From: Christensenella sp. UBA3700
GTDB lineage: Bacteria > Bacillota > Clostridia > Christensenellales > UBA3700
Direction of reading: 5' to 3'
Assembly: GCA_002372775.1 (NCBI GenBank)
Contig: DFIJ01000107.1
Span: 1-12,239 of the forward strand
Length of the DNA: 12,239 bases
Positions 1-7,146 of this stretch are shown here, one piece after another. Position numbers and translations under genes: made by a program. The notes under the pieces were generated by a model that was given only the letters and a program-made list of their open reading frames with translations, did no database searches and was not told the DNA's origin. Numbering within the stretch: position 1 is the first letter of the stretch; each line of letters opens with the position of its first letter.

Positions 1-2186
1 GAGCCTTCAAATCCCATCATTTCGTGGAATTCTTCTGCTCTATGAGGAATAATAGGAGCTAGTAATAATACTAAGTCCTTGATGCAATCTTTAGCAAAAT
101 TGCCATTAACATTTCCATCAAGATATTTAACAAGAGCATTAACATATTCCATAATTCTAGCAATAGCTGTATTGAATGAGAATATTTGCATATCTGCAGT
201 TACTCTTTGGATTGTGTAGTTTCTTGTGTAGTTTAATTCCTTTTCAGCACTACCAAAAGCTGTATTAGAACAATCAAAATCCTTATACTTAGCAACAATA
301 CGTTCAACTCTTTCTAGGAACTTAACGCATGAATCAATACCGCTTTCATTCCATGGGCCACCCTCTATGTAAGAGAAACCAAACATTAAGTACATTCTGA
401 ACGCGTCAGAGCCGTATTTTTGGATACAATCATCAGGGGATACTACATTTCCTCTACTCTTACTCATTTTGAAGCCGTCTGGGCCTAAAATCGTTCCTTG
501 GTGAACTAAACTCTTAAATGGTTCGTCGAAATTCAAGTATCCTAGATCTCTTAAAGCTTTTGTGAAGAATCTAGCATATAGTAAGTGCATACAAGCATGT
601 TCAGCACCACCGATATATTTATCTACTGGTAACATCTTGTTTATGATTGATGGATCGAATGCCATTTTGTCATTTTTAGCATCTGGATATCTTAAGAAAT
701 ACCAACTTGAGCAAATAAATGTATCCATTGTATCTGGATCTCTACGAGCTGGACCGCCACAAATAGGGCAAGTTGTGTTCATAAACTCTTCGCTCTTTAA
801 AAGTGGACTCTTTCCGTCTGGAGTAAAGTCAACATTATATGGCAATTTAACAGGCAAATCACTTTCATTAACTGGAACTTCGCCGCACTTATCGCAATAT
901 ACGATAGGAATAGGGCATCCCCAGTATCTTTGACGAGAAATTAACCAGTCTCTTAATCTATAATTTGTCTTTAATTCGCCTTTTCCTTCTTTTTCAAGCT
1001 TCTTCACAATAGCAACTTTTGCTTCATCTGTAGACATTCCGTCGAATTCGCCACTGTTTACACATACGCCATGTTCACAGAATGGTAATTCATCATTTTC
1101 TCCATTAGCGCTCTTAATAACTCTAATAACTGGGATATTGTGTTTTTGAGCAAAAGCATAGTCTCTTTCATCATGTGCAGGAACACCCATTACAGCGCCT
1201 GTGCCGTATGATGCTAGAACGTAATCACCAATCCAAATTTGAACTCTATTTCCATTTAATGGGTTAATACAATAGCTACCTGTGAAAGCACCAGTCTTTT
1301 CTCTAGATGTAGATAATCTTTCAATCTCTTTAATCTTAGATACTTCTTCCTTGTATTTAGCAACTTCTTCCTTATGTTCAGGAGTAGTTAACTTATCTAC
1401 AAGTGGGTGTTCTGGAGCAAGAATTACATAAGTAATGCCATATGCAGTATCTGCACGAGTAGTGAATACTTTAAACTTATCTCCACTTTCACAAGTGAAT
1501 TCAATTTCTCCACCTGTTGATTTGCCAATCCAATGTCTTTGCATTGCTTTTGTCTTTTCTGGCCAATCAAGAGTGTCTAATCCTTGTAATAATTCTTCGG
1601 CATATTTAGTGATTTTTAAGAACCATTGTGTTAAATCTTTTTGAACTACTTGAGTCCCGCATCTTTCGCACTTGCCATCAACAACTTGTTCATTAGCAAG
1701 AACTGTTTTACAAGATGGACACCAGTTCACTGGTGCTTTCTTTCTATATGCAAGACCTGCCTTATATAGTTGAAGGAAGATCCATTGTGTCCATTTATAG
1801 TAATCTGGCATGCAAGTTTTAATCTCATAATCCCAATCAAAAGATGCTCCCATTGCACGAAGTTGTCCTTCCATTGTTTCAATGTTCTTTAGGGTACTAT
1901 CTTGTGGGTGAATACCGGTTTTAATAGCATAGTTCTCAGCAGGAAGGCCAAAAGCGTCAAAGCCCATTGGTTGGAATACTTCTTTTCCTTGCATTCTCAT
2001 AAATCTAGCGAATGAATCGCTTGGTCCATAGTTATACCAGTGACCTGCGTGTAACTTTGCGCCTGATGGATAAGAGAACATTTCTAGAACATAATATTTG
2101 TTGTCCATTTTTGATTTGTCAAAAGAGTAAAGCTTTTCATCTTCCCATCTTTTTTGCCACTTTTTTTCAACAGTTTTAAAATCCAT
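1..2186 (-). CDS. leuS: Leucyl-tRNA synthetase, C-terminus cut by window edge
   Basis: Cytoplasmic class I aminoacyl-tRNA synthetase that charges tRNA-Leu using ATP. I read 728 codons from the ATG at 2186; the frame is still open at base 1, so roughly the last 80 residues (end of the anticodon-binding region and C-terminal domain) are missing. Visible landmarks: the HIGH-type motif HAGH at residues 46-49 followed by the conserved [16 protein letters not shown] stretch; a Cys4 zinc knuckle (C156, C159, C173, C176); the CP1 editing domain with FTTRADT and [17 protein letters not shown]; a second CxxC pair (CDKC, CPIC); and the KMSKS loop with M574. The start is supported by a Shine-Dalgarno AAGAGGA at 2194-2200. 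HAGHW replaces the HVGHP form common in many bacteria, which looks like a clade variant rather than a defect. The gene is monocistronic as far as visible. Its short leader has no room for a T-box. Identification is certain. Confidence 0.98.
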   Translation of the reverse strand, partial: MDFKTVEKKWQKRWEDEKLYSFDKSKMDNKYYVLEMFSYPSGAKLHAGHWYNYGPSDSFARFMRMQGKEVFQPMGFDAFGLPAENYAIKTGIHPQDSTLKNIETMEGQLRAMGASFDWDYEIKTCMPDYYKWTQWIFLQLYKAGLAYRKKAPVNWCPSCKTVLANEQVVDGKCERCGTQVVQKDLTQWFLKITKYAEELLQGLDTLDWPEKTKAMQRHWIGKSTGGEIEFTCESGDKFKVFTTRADTAYGITYVILAPEHPLVDKLTTPEHKEEVAKYKEEVSKIKEIERLSTSREKTGAFTGSYCINPLNGNRVQIWIGDYVLASYGTGAVMGVPAHDERDYAFAQKHNIPVIRVIKSANGENDELPFCEHGVCVNSGEFDGMSTDEAKVAIVKKLEKEGKGELKTNYRLRDWLISRQRYWGCPIPIVYCDKCGEVPVNESDLPVKLPYNVDFTPDGKSPLLKSEEFMNTTCPICGGPARRDPDTMDTFICSSWYFLRYPDAKNDKMAFDPSIINKMLPVDKYIGGAEHACMHLLYARFFTKALRDLGYLNFDEPFKSLVHQGTILGPDGFKMSKSRGNVVSPDDCIQKYGSDAFRMYLMFGFSYIEGGPWNESGIDSCVKFLERVERIVAKYKDFDCSNTAFGSAEKELNYTRNYTIQRVTADMQIFSFNTAIARIMEYVNALVKYLDGNVNGNFAKDCIKDLVLLLAPIIPHRAEEFHEMMGFEG

Positions 2187-2231
2187 TTTTGATTCCTCTT
2201 TAAAAGAATATTTAAATATTAATATAAATAT

Positions 2232-2259
2232 ATTATATCTTATTTATTAATTTAGTAAA
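2232..2259 (-). promoter_or_regulatory. Putative leuS promoter
   Basis: On the minus strand, a perfect TATAAT (2232-2237) lies 16 bp from TTTACT (2254-2259, 4 of 6 matches to TTGACA). Transcription would start near 2225 and give a leader of about 40 nt before the leuS ATG. That is too short for a T-box riboswitch. The site sits between the upstream terminator and leuS, as expected for an independent promoter. Confidence 0.6.
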
Positions 2260-2276
2260 CAATATTTTAATAGGGC

Positions 2277-2306
2277 AACAAAATAGGGCCTCCATTTGGA
2301 GACCCT
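2277..2306 (-). terminator. Rho-independent terminator of the lipoprotein gene
   Basis: On the minus strand, AGGGTCTCCA and TGGAGGCCCT form a 10-bp stem with one U-G wobble (2285-2294 with 2297-2306). In practice the innermost pairs must open, because the central loop is only two bases. An ATTTTGTT tract follows and an A-rich run precedes it. It starts about 30 nt past the lipoprotein stop codon. On the plus strand the same palindrome is followed by a T6 run (2312-2317), but no plus-strand gene upstream needs it. Confidence 0.8.
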
Positions 2307-2336
2307 AAGTGTTTTTTGTTTAACGAATACTAAACA

Positions 2337-4868
2337 TTAAGCTTGAGCTGTGTAGTTAAATGTTTGGTTGTAATCGTTAGCATGCTTATAAGATGAACCG
2401 ATAGCATAGTCAGGATTAACTTCGTACATTGTGATCTTTAAGTTGCCGATACCTACTGTTAATGTAGCAGGTAAACCGATAACGTCTAAGCCTTTAACTG
2501 TAGCTTCGATAATCTTGTCTGTCTTGTTATCGTTTAACTTTAATGAAGCATTTAACTTAATACCAAATTCTGGTCCAACATAGTATGTTGTTTCTTCTGC
2601 AAATTTTTCTAAGTCTGTTTGCTTTGTGAAGTTAAAGAATCTAGCTTCGTTGCCCATTTCAGCATACTTAATTTCCTTTGTAGCATATACTGTACCACGT
2701 GTGAACTTTGTGATTGTGCCAGCAGCTGTATATGTATCTGTCTCTTCGTTGTAAGTGTAATAATCTACACCAGCAACTGGAGATCCTACATAATGTTCAT
2801 CTTGCTTGTTTGTTGTTTCAATCTTTGTATATTCATCATATTGATAATAATATGTAGTCTTTGCATCATAATCTGCTGTGTTTTTATCATATGAATCTAC
2901 TAGGTTATAATAATACTCTACATTAGCTTGTGGTGTTTCATCAAGAGAAGTCTTAAATGAGCCATCAGCTTCTTTTGTATAATATGTTGTATCTTTGTCA
3001 AATGTTGTTCCTGTGAACTTTGTTCCATTTTGAGCCTTTACATAGTAATCAACGCCTGTCTTGAATTCTGCATTCTTTGTGTAGTATGTATAGTCTTCAT
3101 TGAATGCGCCCTTGAATTCTGTGTAGTTAGAGAATGGGATCATCTTCTTTGCTGTCTTAGCTGTATCGAATGTAGCTTCAACATATTCGCCTTCTGTACC
3201 ATCGTTAATACCAATGTAAGCGCCTAGTAAGTAACCACCGATTTCTTCAAGTAAAGCTAATGTCTTAGCTGTATCAGCGTCAACTTCAGCATCTTCTCCA
3301 GCACCAATTAATGGAGTTACGATATTTAAGATACCAGCAATATCTAAACCTGTTGAAGATTGGATTTGGATACCAGTAATGATATCTGTTTCAACGAAAG
3401 CCTTAATAGAGCTTGATCCTGTTAAATAGCCATCGTTATCAATAGGAGTAGCCATAGCTTCTTCATATTCAGCTGCGTTTGTATATACCTTAACTAAAGA
3501 TGCAGATAAGTGGCTTGTACCTCTTGCTCCATTTTCTCCTCTTTCGTATAATTCGATGTCAAGTTGATCAAATAGAGGAACGATCTTTGTGATAGCGTCA
3601 ATAATGTTACGAACACCCTTAAATGAAATACCATTATCAGCATTGTTAATATATTCAATAATGCTGAATGGATCAGCCATAACGCCTAATTGTAATGTGT
3701 ATTCACCAGCAGGTACGTTAATCTTGATAGGTAAACCATCAAAACTAATAGCTAGAGCTTCACCTAAATCTAAATCTACAGATAAACCAACGTTTAAGAT
3801 ATCTTTCTTATATACATAAGTATCAGCATCATTGTCCTTAACTAACTTAGATGTAAAGATTGTGCCGCCTAATGTGTAATCTAAAGCAACTTTAGCAGAT
3901 AAGTTGTTTGAGATACCAACTTTTAATAACTTACCGTTATTGTCTGTCTTGTTAACTTCGATATTGCCACTCTTAACACCTAGTGTTAAATCAATACCTG
4001 TTAAAGCACTTGTCTTAGAATCGAAAGTAGCATGTGCATTAATAGATAATTTACCTAATAAAGACTTGATTTGTGACCATGAATAATCTAAACCTAATGT
4101 GCTCATGTAAACATCGATGTTTTGGTCGAATGATTCGCCTAAAAGCTTCTTTACTTCATCTGATTGAAGAACAGCATCGAAATCTAAACCGAAAGATACT
4201 TCAGTCTTAGATTGCTTAACGTTTGATAAGAAACCTTCAATAAGACCTGCCATAGAGCTTACCATTGAAAGATCAACACCTTTCTTTGCTTCAGTAAAAT
4301 CTACTGCAGCACTTTCTGTATCTCCTGACTTAACTCTTTGAACGTCCTTAACGTATGGAGCTTTGAAATAATATTTATTAGGTGTAGTACCTTTCTTTAA
4401 GTTTTCATATAAATAAATAGTATTTCCTTCATATACTAAATCGTCTTTAGATTGAACGTCGTCATAGTAGTAAACACCAAGAACAACTGTTTCACCTTCT
4501 AAGATTTCAACTTCTAGAACTGTGTTGCATTCTTCGCCTTCTGCAGCAGAATATGTATCACCCTTTTCTAAAAGATCTAAAGATACGTTAGCTTGAACAG
4601 TGTAGTTCTTTGTTTCTTCGCCATTCTTTAGTTCAATGTCGATTTTTGCACCTGCAGATAAGTCAGAAAGACTTGCTGCTGCAGAGTTTAAAGTCTTTGA
4701 TAAGCCAGTCATTAGTTGTGCGAAAGCTGTAGTTTTTTCATCAGGTTTCTTTTCTGGAGTTTTTGTATTGTCTTCGTCTGTCTTGCCGCAAGCAACAAGC
4801 ATACCAACTGACATACAAACTACAAGAATTACAGCTAAAATACTAAGCCAAATTTTTTTGTTTGTCAT
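2337..4868 (-). CDS. Large surface lipoprotein with a Tyr-rich repeat insert
   Basis: Predicted lipoprotein of 843 residues anchored on the outer face of the membrane. The N-terminus has two lysines, a hydrophobic core and a lipobox LVAC with the lipidated cysteine at C27, then a Lys/Glu/Asp/Thr linker. Residues about 70-560 alternate short beta-like strands (KIDIEL, VSFGLDFD, INAHATF, AKVALDYTLGG) with amphipathic helices, resembling lipoproteins with long hydrophobic-lined beta folds; this fold guess is weak. Residues about 585-735 carry at least seven degenerate copies of a unit centred on TYY/DYY, often followed by T/V-K. The beta-strand type of sequence then resumes (FGIKLNASLKL) to the end. 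A perfect Shine-Dalgarno AGGAGGT (4873-4879) and a strong promoter precede the ATG, suggesting high expression. No enzyme motif is visible. I do not recognise a named family, so the function is unknown. Confidence 0.85.
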   Translation of the reverse strand: MTNKKIWLSILAVILVVCMSVGMLVACGKTDEDNTKTPEKKPDEKTTAFAQLMTGLSKTLNSAAASLSDLSAGAKIDIELKNGEETKNYTVQANVSLDLLEKGDTYSAAEGEECNTVLEVEILEGETVVLGVYYYDDVQSKDDLVYEGNTIYLYENLKKGTTPNKYYFKAPYVKDVQRVKSGDTESAAVDFTEAKKGVDLSMVSSMAGLIEGFLSNVKQSKTEVSFGLDFDAVLQSDEVKKLLGESFDQNIDVYMSTLGLDYSWSQIKSLLGKLSINAHATFDSKTSALTGIDLTLGVKSGNIEVNKTDNNGKLLKVGISNNLSAKVALDYTLGGTIFTSKLVKDNDADTYVYKKDILNVGLSVDLDLGEALAISFDGLPIKINVPAGEYTLQLGVMADPFSIIEYINNADNGISFKGVRNIIDAITKIVPLFDQLDIELYERGENGARGTSHLSASLVKVYTNAAEYEEAMATPIDNDGYLTGSSSIKAFVETDIITGIQIQSSTGLDIAGILNIVTPLIGAGEDAEVDADTAKTLALLEEIGGYLLGAYIGINDGTEGEYVEATFDTAKTAKKMIPFSNYTEFKGAFNEDYTYYTKNAEFKTGVDYYVKAQNGTKFTGTTFDKDTTYYTKEADGSFKTSLDETPQANVEYYYNLVDSYDKNTADYDAKTTYYYQYDEYTKIETTNKQDEHYVGSPVAGVDYYTYNEETDTYTAAGTITKFTRGTVYATKEIKYAEMGNEARFFNFTKQTDLEKFAEETTYYVGPEFGIKLNASLKLNDNKTDKIIEATVKGLDVIGLPATLTVGIGNLKITMYEVNPDYAIGSSYKHANDYNQTFNYTAQA
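2664..3116 (-). repeat. Degenerate protein repeat with YY core, residues ~585-735
   Basis: Within the lipoprotein, the aromatic pair recurs at about Y595, Y608, Y629, Y652, Y673, Y703 and Y728 (the last a single Tyr), spaced 13 to 30 residues. Typical local forms are DYTYYTK, GVDYYVK, DTTYYTK, NVEYYYN, KTTYYYQ and GVDYYTY. The nucleotide sequence has diverged, so this is an old protein-level repeat rather than a recent DNA duplication. It interrupts an otherwise strand-rich lipoprotein and looks like an inserted module. Confidence 0.75.
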
Positions 4869-4908
4869 AATAACCTCCTAAGTTATATTTTTCTTTTATA
4901 TATATAAA

Positions 4909-4937
4909 ATTATAAAAAGGGTATTTTTAAAAGTCAA
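4909..4937 (-). promoter_or_regulatory. Strong promoter of the lipoprotein gene
   Basis: On the minus strand, TTGACT (4932-4937, 5 of 6 matches) and a perfect TATAAT (4909-4914) are separated by the optimal 17 bp. Transcription would start near 4902 and give a leader of about 34 nt containing AGGAGGT. This is the best sigma-A-type promoter in the window. It indicates the lipoprotein is transcribed independently of the O-antigen ligase-like gene upstream. Confidence 0.8.
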
Positions 4938-4949
4938 GAGTTTATTTTT

Positions 4950-4966
4950 TAGCCCATAAATTGGGC
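4950..4966. repeat. Inverted repeat GCCCA-N5-TGGGC upstream of lipoprotein promoter
   Basis: GCCCA (4952-4956) and TGGGC (4962-4966) are separated by TAAAT, 13-15 bp upstream of the lipoprotein -35. The plus-strand pattern TAGCCCA-N5-TGGGC recurs at 9477-9493 inside a larger hairpin. On the minus strand an A-run, not a T-run, follows, so it is a poor terminator for the ligase-like gene. An operator is possible but unproven. Confidence 0.35.
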
Positions 4967-5067
4967 GTTTTAGACAAATATTTTTTATATTACCCAATAA
5001 ATCTAAAAATGTGTTAAAAACGCGTTGAAAATTAGGGCAAAAATCATAAGAAATGTGAAAGTGGGGC

Positions 5068-5082
5068 TGTAAAAATTTTACA
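5068..5082. repeat. 15-bp AT-rich perfect palindrome
   Basis: TGTAAAA and TTTTACA flank a single A. It lies downstream of the ligase-like stop codon. A related GTAAAA...TTTTAC inverted repeat occurs upstream of the same gene at 6902-6917. It could be a regulator site or chance in AT-rich DNA. Confidence 0.3.
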
Positions 5083-5142
5083 AAAGTATAACAAGGATAT
5101 GCTGATATCTATTAAAGTAAACTAAAAATCTAAGATTTTATA

Positions 5143-6756
5143 TTAAGAATTGTGGATGTCATTTATGGGGCCTGTGCTGTCTAGTGGAGCAACATTATCT
5201 GACTCAACAACTTGTGAAACCGCGTTAGCACTTAGAGGTGTATTTGAGATATTAAACGTGCCATCTTTTGTGGAATCTTCTAAAAGTTTAATATAATACT
5301 CTTTCTTTTCTTCTTCATTCATATACTCTATATCGCTAACATGATATCCAAGTGACATTGCAACAAGGAATAATACATAAGGAACCATGTATGCCCATGA
5401 GTTGCCAAAGAATGCAGAAATGAAATATGCAAAGCCTGCAGATAATGCAACAAGTTGCATTTGTGTTAAATTCTTTCTGTTGATTATAGACTTAACAAAT
5501 ATATAGATTAAAGCTGCAACATAGGCAAGCATTGCAGGAATGCCCATGTTTTGTCCAACTTGCAAATACTCGTTGTGAGGAATCTGAAGTGTTCCAGGTA
5601 TTATCTTAGAATAAGATAGATAGCAATCTATTCCGTTACCAAATAGAGGAGAGACTTTCATTACATAGAAAGCGTCTTTCCAAAGTTTAATACGGTTTGA
5701 ACCAAGGTGATCAATCTCGGTATCTGTGTACTCATTAGCATTAGATAGCTTAAACAAATCCTTAAAGATTTTTATAAATGATTCTGAATATGATGTTAGT
5801 CCAGATATTTCAAATATCGCATAGAATACTAAAAATACAGCAATTGGAATTAAAGCCTTTTTCTCAAATTTCTTTTTAGCCATAGAGAATGAGCATAGGA
5901 TAAATATTAATCCACCTATAACTCCCAAGAACGCACCATCGCACTTATTAAGAAGTAAGATAAACAAGTTTAATACCATAGCAATTAGGTAATAAACTTG
6001 CAAAACTCTTTTCTTAGAGATAAAGAATAAAGCGGCAGGAGTTATTATTGCAAAAGATAAGAAATAACCATAGAAATTTCTATTTCTAAATATTGCACAC
6101 CATTTAAATGTATAGCAAACAGGGTAATTGTTTACATACTCGCCACTATCGTTTAAAACTTTTACTCCACAAACATCTAAAACAAATTCGTATATAACAA
6201 ACGCTAAAGATAATATGACAATGCTGTCCAATAACAATCTCTTTTGCTTATTGTTTAAGAAGAAGATTGAAGTAAATAGAGGGATATACATTAGATAGAA
6301 CTTAAAACCATGCTCATCATATGGGAATCCGTTATACGCAATTTCCGAATCAGATGCAAACGCTATAGATATAGCGGCCCACAGAAGTATAAAGCCAAAT
6401 AGAAGAAGCTCTAAGTGTTTTCTAACTAGGTTTTTTAAATCTTGTTTTGGATTAAGTTTCAGCTGTTTTGTATTAACTTTATATGGCAAGAAGAATGCCA
6501 TAAATACAACAATAAGAAATGAAAGCACGATTGCGCTATATTTCATAAAGTCTGTTGTCCATGCGGCATAGAAGTGCTGTGCCGAATAAAAATATATAAC
6601 ATTTAGTTTAAATGATTCATAGTATTCAGTAAGAAAAACAAACGCTATTGGCTGTAAGATGTATGCTACTGGAACAAGAAAAATTAACCACCTTAAAATG
6701 CTTAAGGTAATGTTGATTTTCTTTCTCTCGCTATCCAAAATGAATTCGTTTTTCAT
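5143..6756 (-). CDS. O-antigen ligase/polymerase-like membrane protein (Wzy/WaaL type)
   Basis: Multi-pass membrane protein of 537 residues with about eleven hydrophobic segments, matching the O-antigen ligase/polymerase superfamily that transfers or polymerises undecaprenyl-linked glycans on the outer face of the membrane. The diagnostic region is the long loop at about residues 350-405: an NRIKLW arginine patch, PLFGNGIDCYL, and PHNEYLQVGQNMGIPAMLAY with H394. An FRNRNFYGYF motif precedes a central membrane segment, as in the family. A 60-residue hydrophilic tail ends the protein. In a Gram-positive cell it more likely builds a wall or capsular polysaccharide than lipopolysaccharide O-antigen. 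No glycosyltransferase or flippase neighbours are visible, so it looks like an orphan. There is no convincing Shine-Dalgarno sequence, and a TATAAT ends only ten bases before the ATG. Family placement is firm; substrate is unknown. Confidence 0.85.
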   Translation of the reverse strand: MKNEFILDSERKKINITLSILRWLIFLVPVAYILQPIAFVFLTEYYESFKLNVIYFYSAQHFYAAWTTDFMKYSAIVLSFLIVVFMAFFLPYKVNTKQLKLNPKQDLKNLVRKHLELLLFGFILLWAAISIAFASDSEIAYNGFPYDEHGFKFYLMYIPLFTSIFFLNNKQKRLLLDSIVILSLAFVIYEFVLDVCGVKVLNDSGEYVNNYPVCYTFKWCAIFRNRNFYGYFLSFAIITPAALFFISKKRVLQVYYLIAMVLNLFILLLNKCDGAFLGVIGGLIFILCSFSMAKKKFEKKALIPIAVFLVFYAIFEISGLTSYSESFIKIFKDLFKLSNANEYTDTEIDHLGSNRIKLWKDAFYVMKVSPLFGNGIDCYLSYSKIIPGTLQIPHNEYLQVGQNMGIPAMLAYVAALIYIFVKSIINRKNLTQMQLVALSAGFAYFISAFFGNSWAYMVPYVLFLVAMSLGYHVSDIEYMNEEEKKEYYIKLLEDSTKDGTFNISNTPLSANAVSQVVESDNVAPLDSTGPINDIHNS

Positions 6757-6766
6757 AACCTAGTAC

Positions 6767-6775
6767 ATTATATCA
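6767..6775 (-). promoter_or_regulatory. Extended -10 promoter giving a near-leaderless ligase-like mRNA
   Basis: On the minus strand, TGATATAAT (6775 down to 6767) is a perfect extended -10 (TGnTATAAT). I find no -35 match at 16-18 bp, which an extended -10 can tolerate. The start point would be near 6760, only a few bases before the ATG at 6756. The upstream bases CTAGGTTATG offer almost no Shine-Dalgarno pairing, which fits a leaderless or near-leaderless message. Confidence 0.5.
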
Positions 6776-6901
6776 TAGATAGAGTAATAGTAGTTATATA
6801 AAGTATTGTAGATAATATTGAATATATAAGATTAAGTAATTAATATGGATAAAATATGTATAAGATATCTAGAAATATACTTTCCTATTGTCTTAATAGC
6901 A

Positions 6902-6917
6902 GTAAAAAAGATTTTAC
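6902..6917. repeat. Inverted repeat GTAAAA-AAGA-TTTTAC
   Basis: Six-base arms are separated by AAGA. The arms and the following ACAAAA match the palindrome at 5068-5082 on the other side of the ligase-like gene. It is followed by A-rich rather than T-rich sequence, so it is not an obvious terminator. Confidence 0.3.
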
Positions 6918-7017
6918 AAAATTAATAAAAACTTAAATTTGACCAAAATGCATAAAAGTGTTATTTCCCAAGATGTAATGAGTTTTTTGCAAAAAGTATC
7001 CTAAAATTTCGGCTCTT

Positions 7018-7038
7018 AACCTTAAAACAACCTTAAAA
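7018..7038 (+). promoter_or_regulatory. 11-bp-period direct repeat, possible regulator site
   Basis: AACCTTAAAA occurs at 7018-7027 and again at 7029-7038, a period of 11 bp, about one helical turn. It lies about 50 bp upstream of the pseudo-EAL -35. Same-face direct repeats of this period are typical of response-regulator binding sites such as Pho-type boxes. No cognate regulator is encoded in the window. Confidence 0.35.
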
Positions 7039-7086
7039 ATTTCTTATTATATGCTTTAAAATAGACTTATTTATATAAGAGCGCAT

Positions 7087-7115
7087 TTGACTTATTATTA
7101 TTATATTGCTAAACT
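7087..7115 (+). promoter_or_regulatory. Promoter of the pseudo-EAL gene
   Basis: TTGACT (7087-7092) is followed after 17 bp by TAAACT (7110-7115), with a TGC just before it, making an extended -10. The start would be near 7122, giving a leader of about 25 nt that contains AAAGGGG (7133-7139), six to seven bases before the ATG. Confidence 0.65.
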
Positions 7116-7146
7116 AAATTAGCGAAATATTGAAAGGGGAATCATT

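Larger units (their letters stand above)
6757..7146. other. Divergent intergenic region, 390 bp
   Basis: This very AT-rich region between the two divergent halves contains the ligase-like extended -10 on the minus strand. On the plus strand it holds the pseudo-EAL promoter, a GTAAAA-AAGA-TTTTAC inverted repeat (6902-6917) and a direct repeat of AACCTTAAAA (7018-7038). I see no open reading frame, tRNA, strong terminator or recognisable riboswitch in it. Confidence 0.7.

Noticed and set aside
562..1644. Plus-strand open frames at 562-933 and 1435-1644
   Set aside because: They lie antisense to leuS, whose reading frame carries all the expected synthetase motifs. The antisense proteins have no family features and no ribosome sites.
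2187..2336. Possible T-box leader for leuS
   Set aside because: The putative promoter leaves only about 40 nt of leader, and the rest of the gap is occupied by the upstream terminator. No specifier stem or T-box consensus is seen.
2619..4881. Several plus-strand open frames, including Cys-rich ones at 2619-2894 and 3030-3227
   Set aside because: They are antisense shadows of the lipoprotein. The Cys/Ile-rich composition is simply the reverse complement of the Tyr/Thr/Lys-rich repeats.
5125..5139. AAAATCT-A-AGATTTT palindrome just past the ligase-like stop codon as a terminator
   Set aside because: The stem is almost all A-T with a one-base centre, and only scattered Ts follow on the minus strand. 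It would be a weak hairpin at best.
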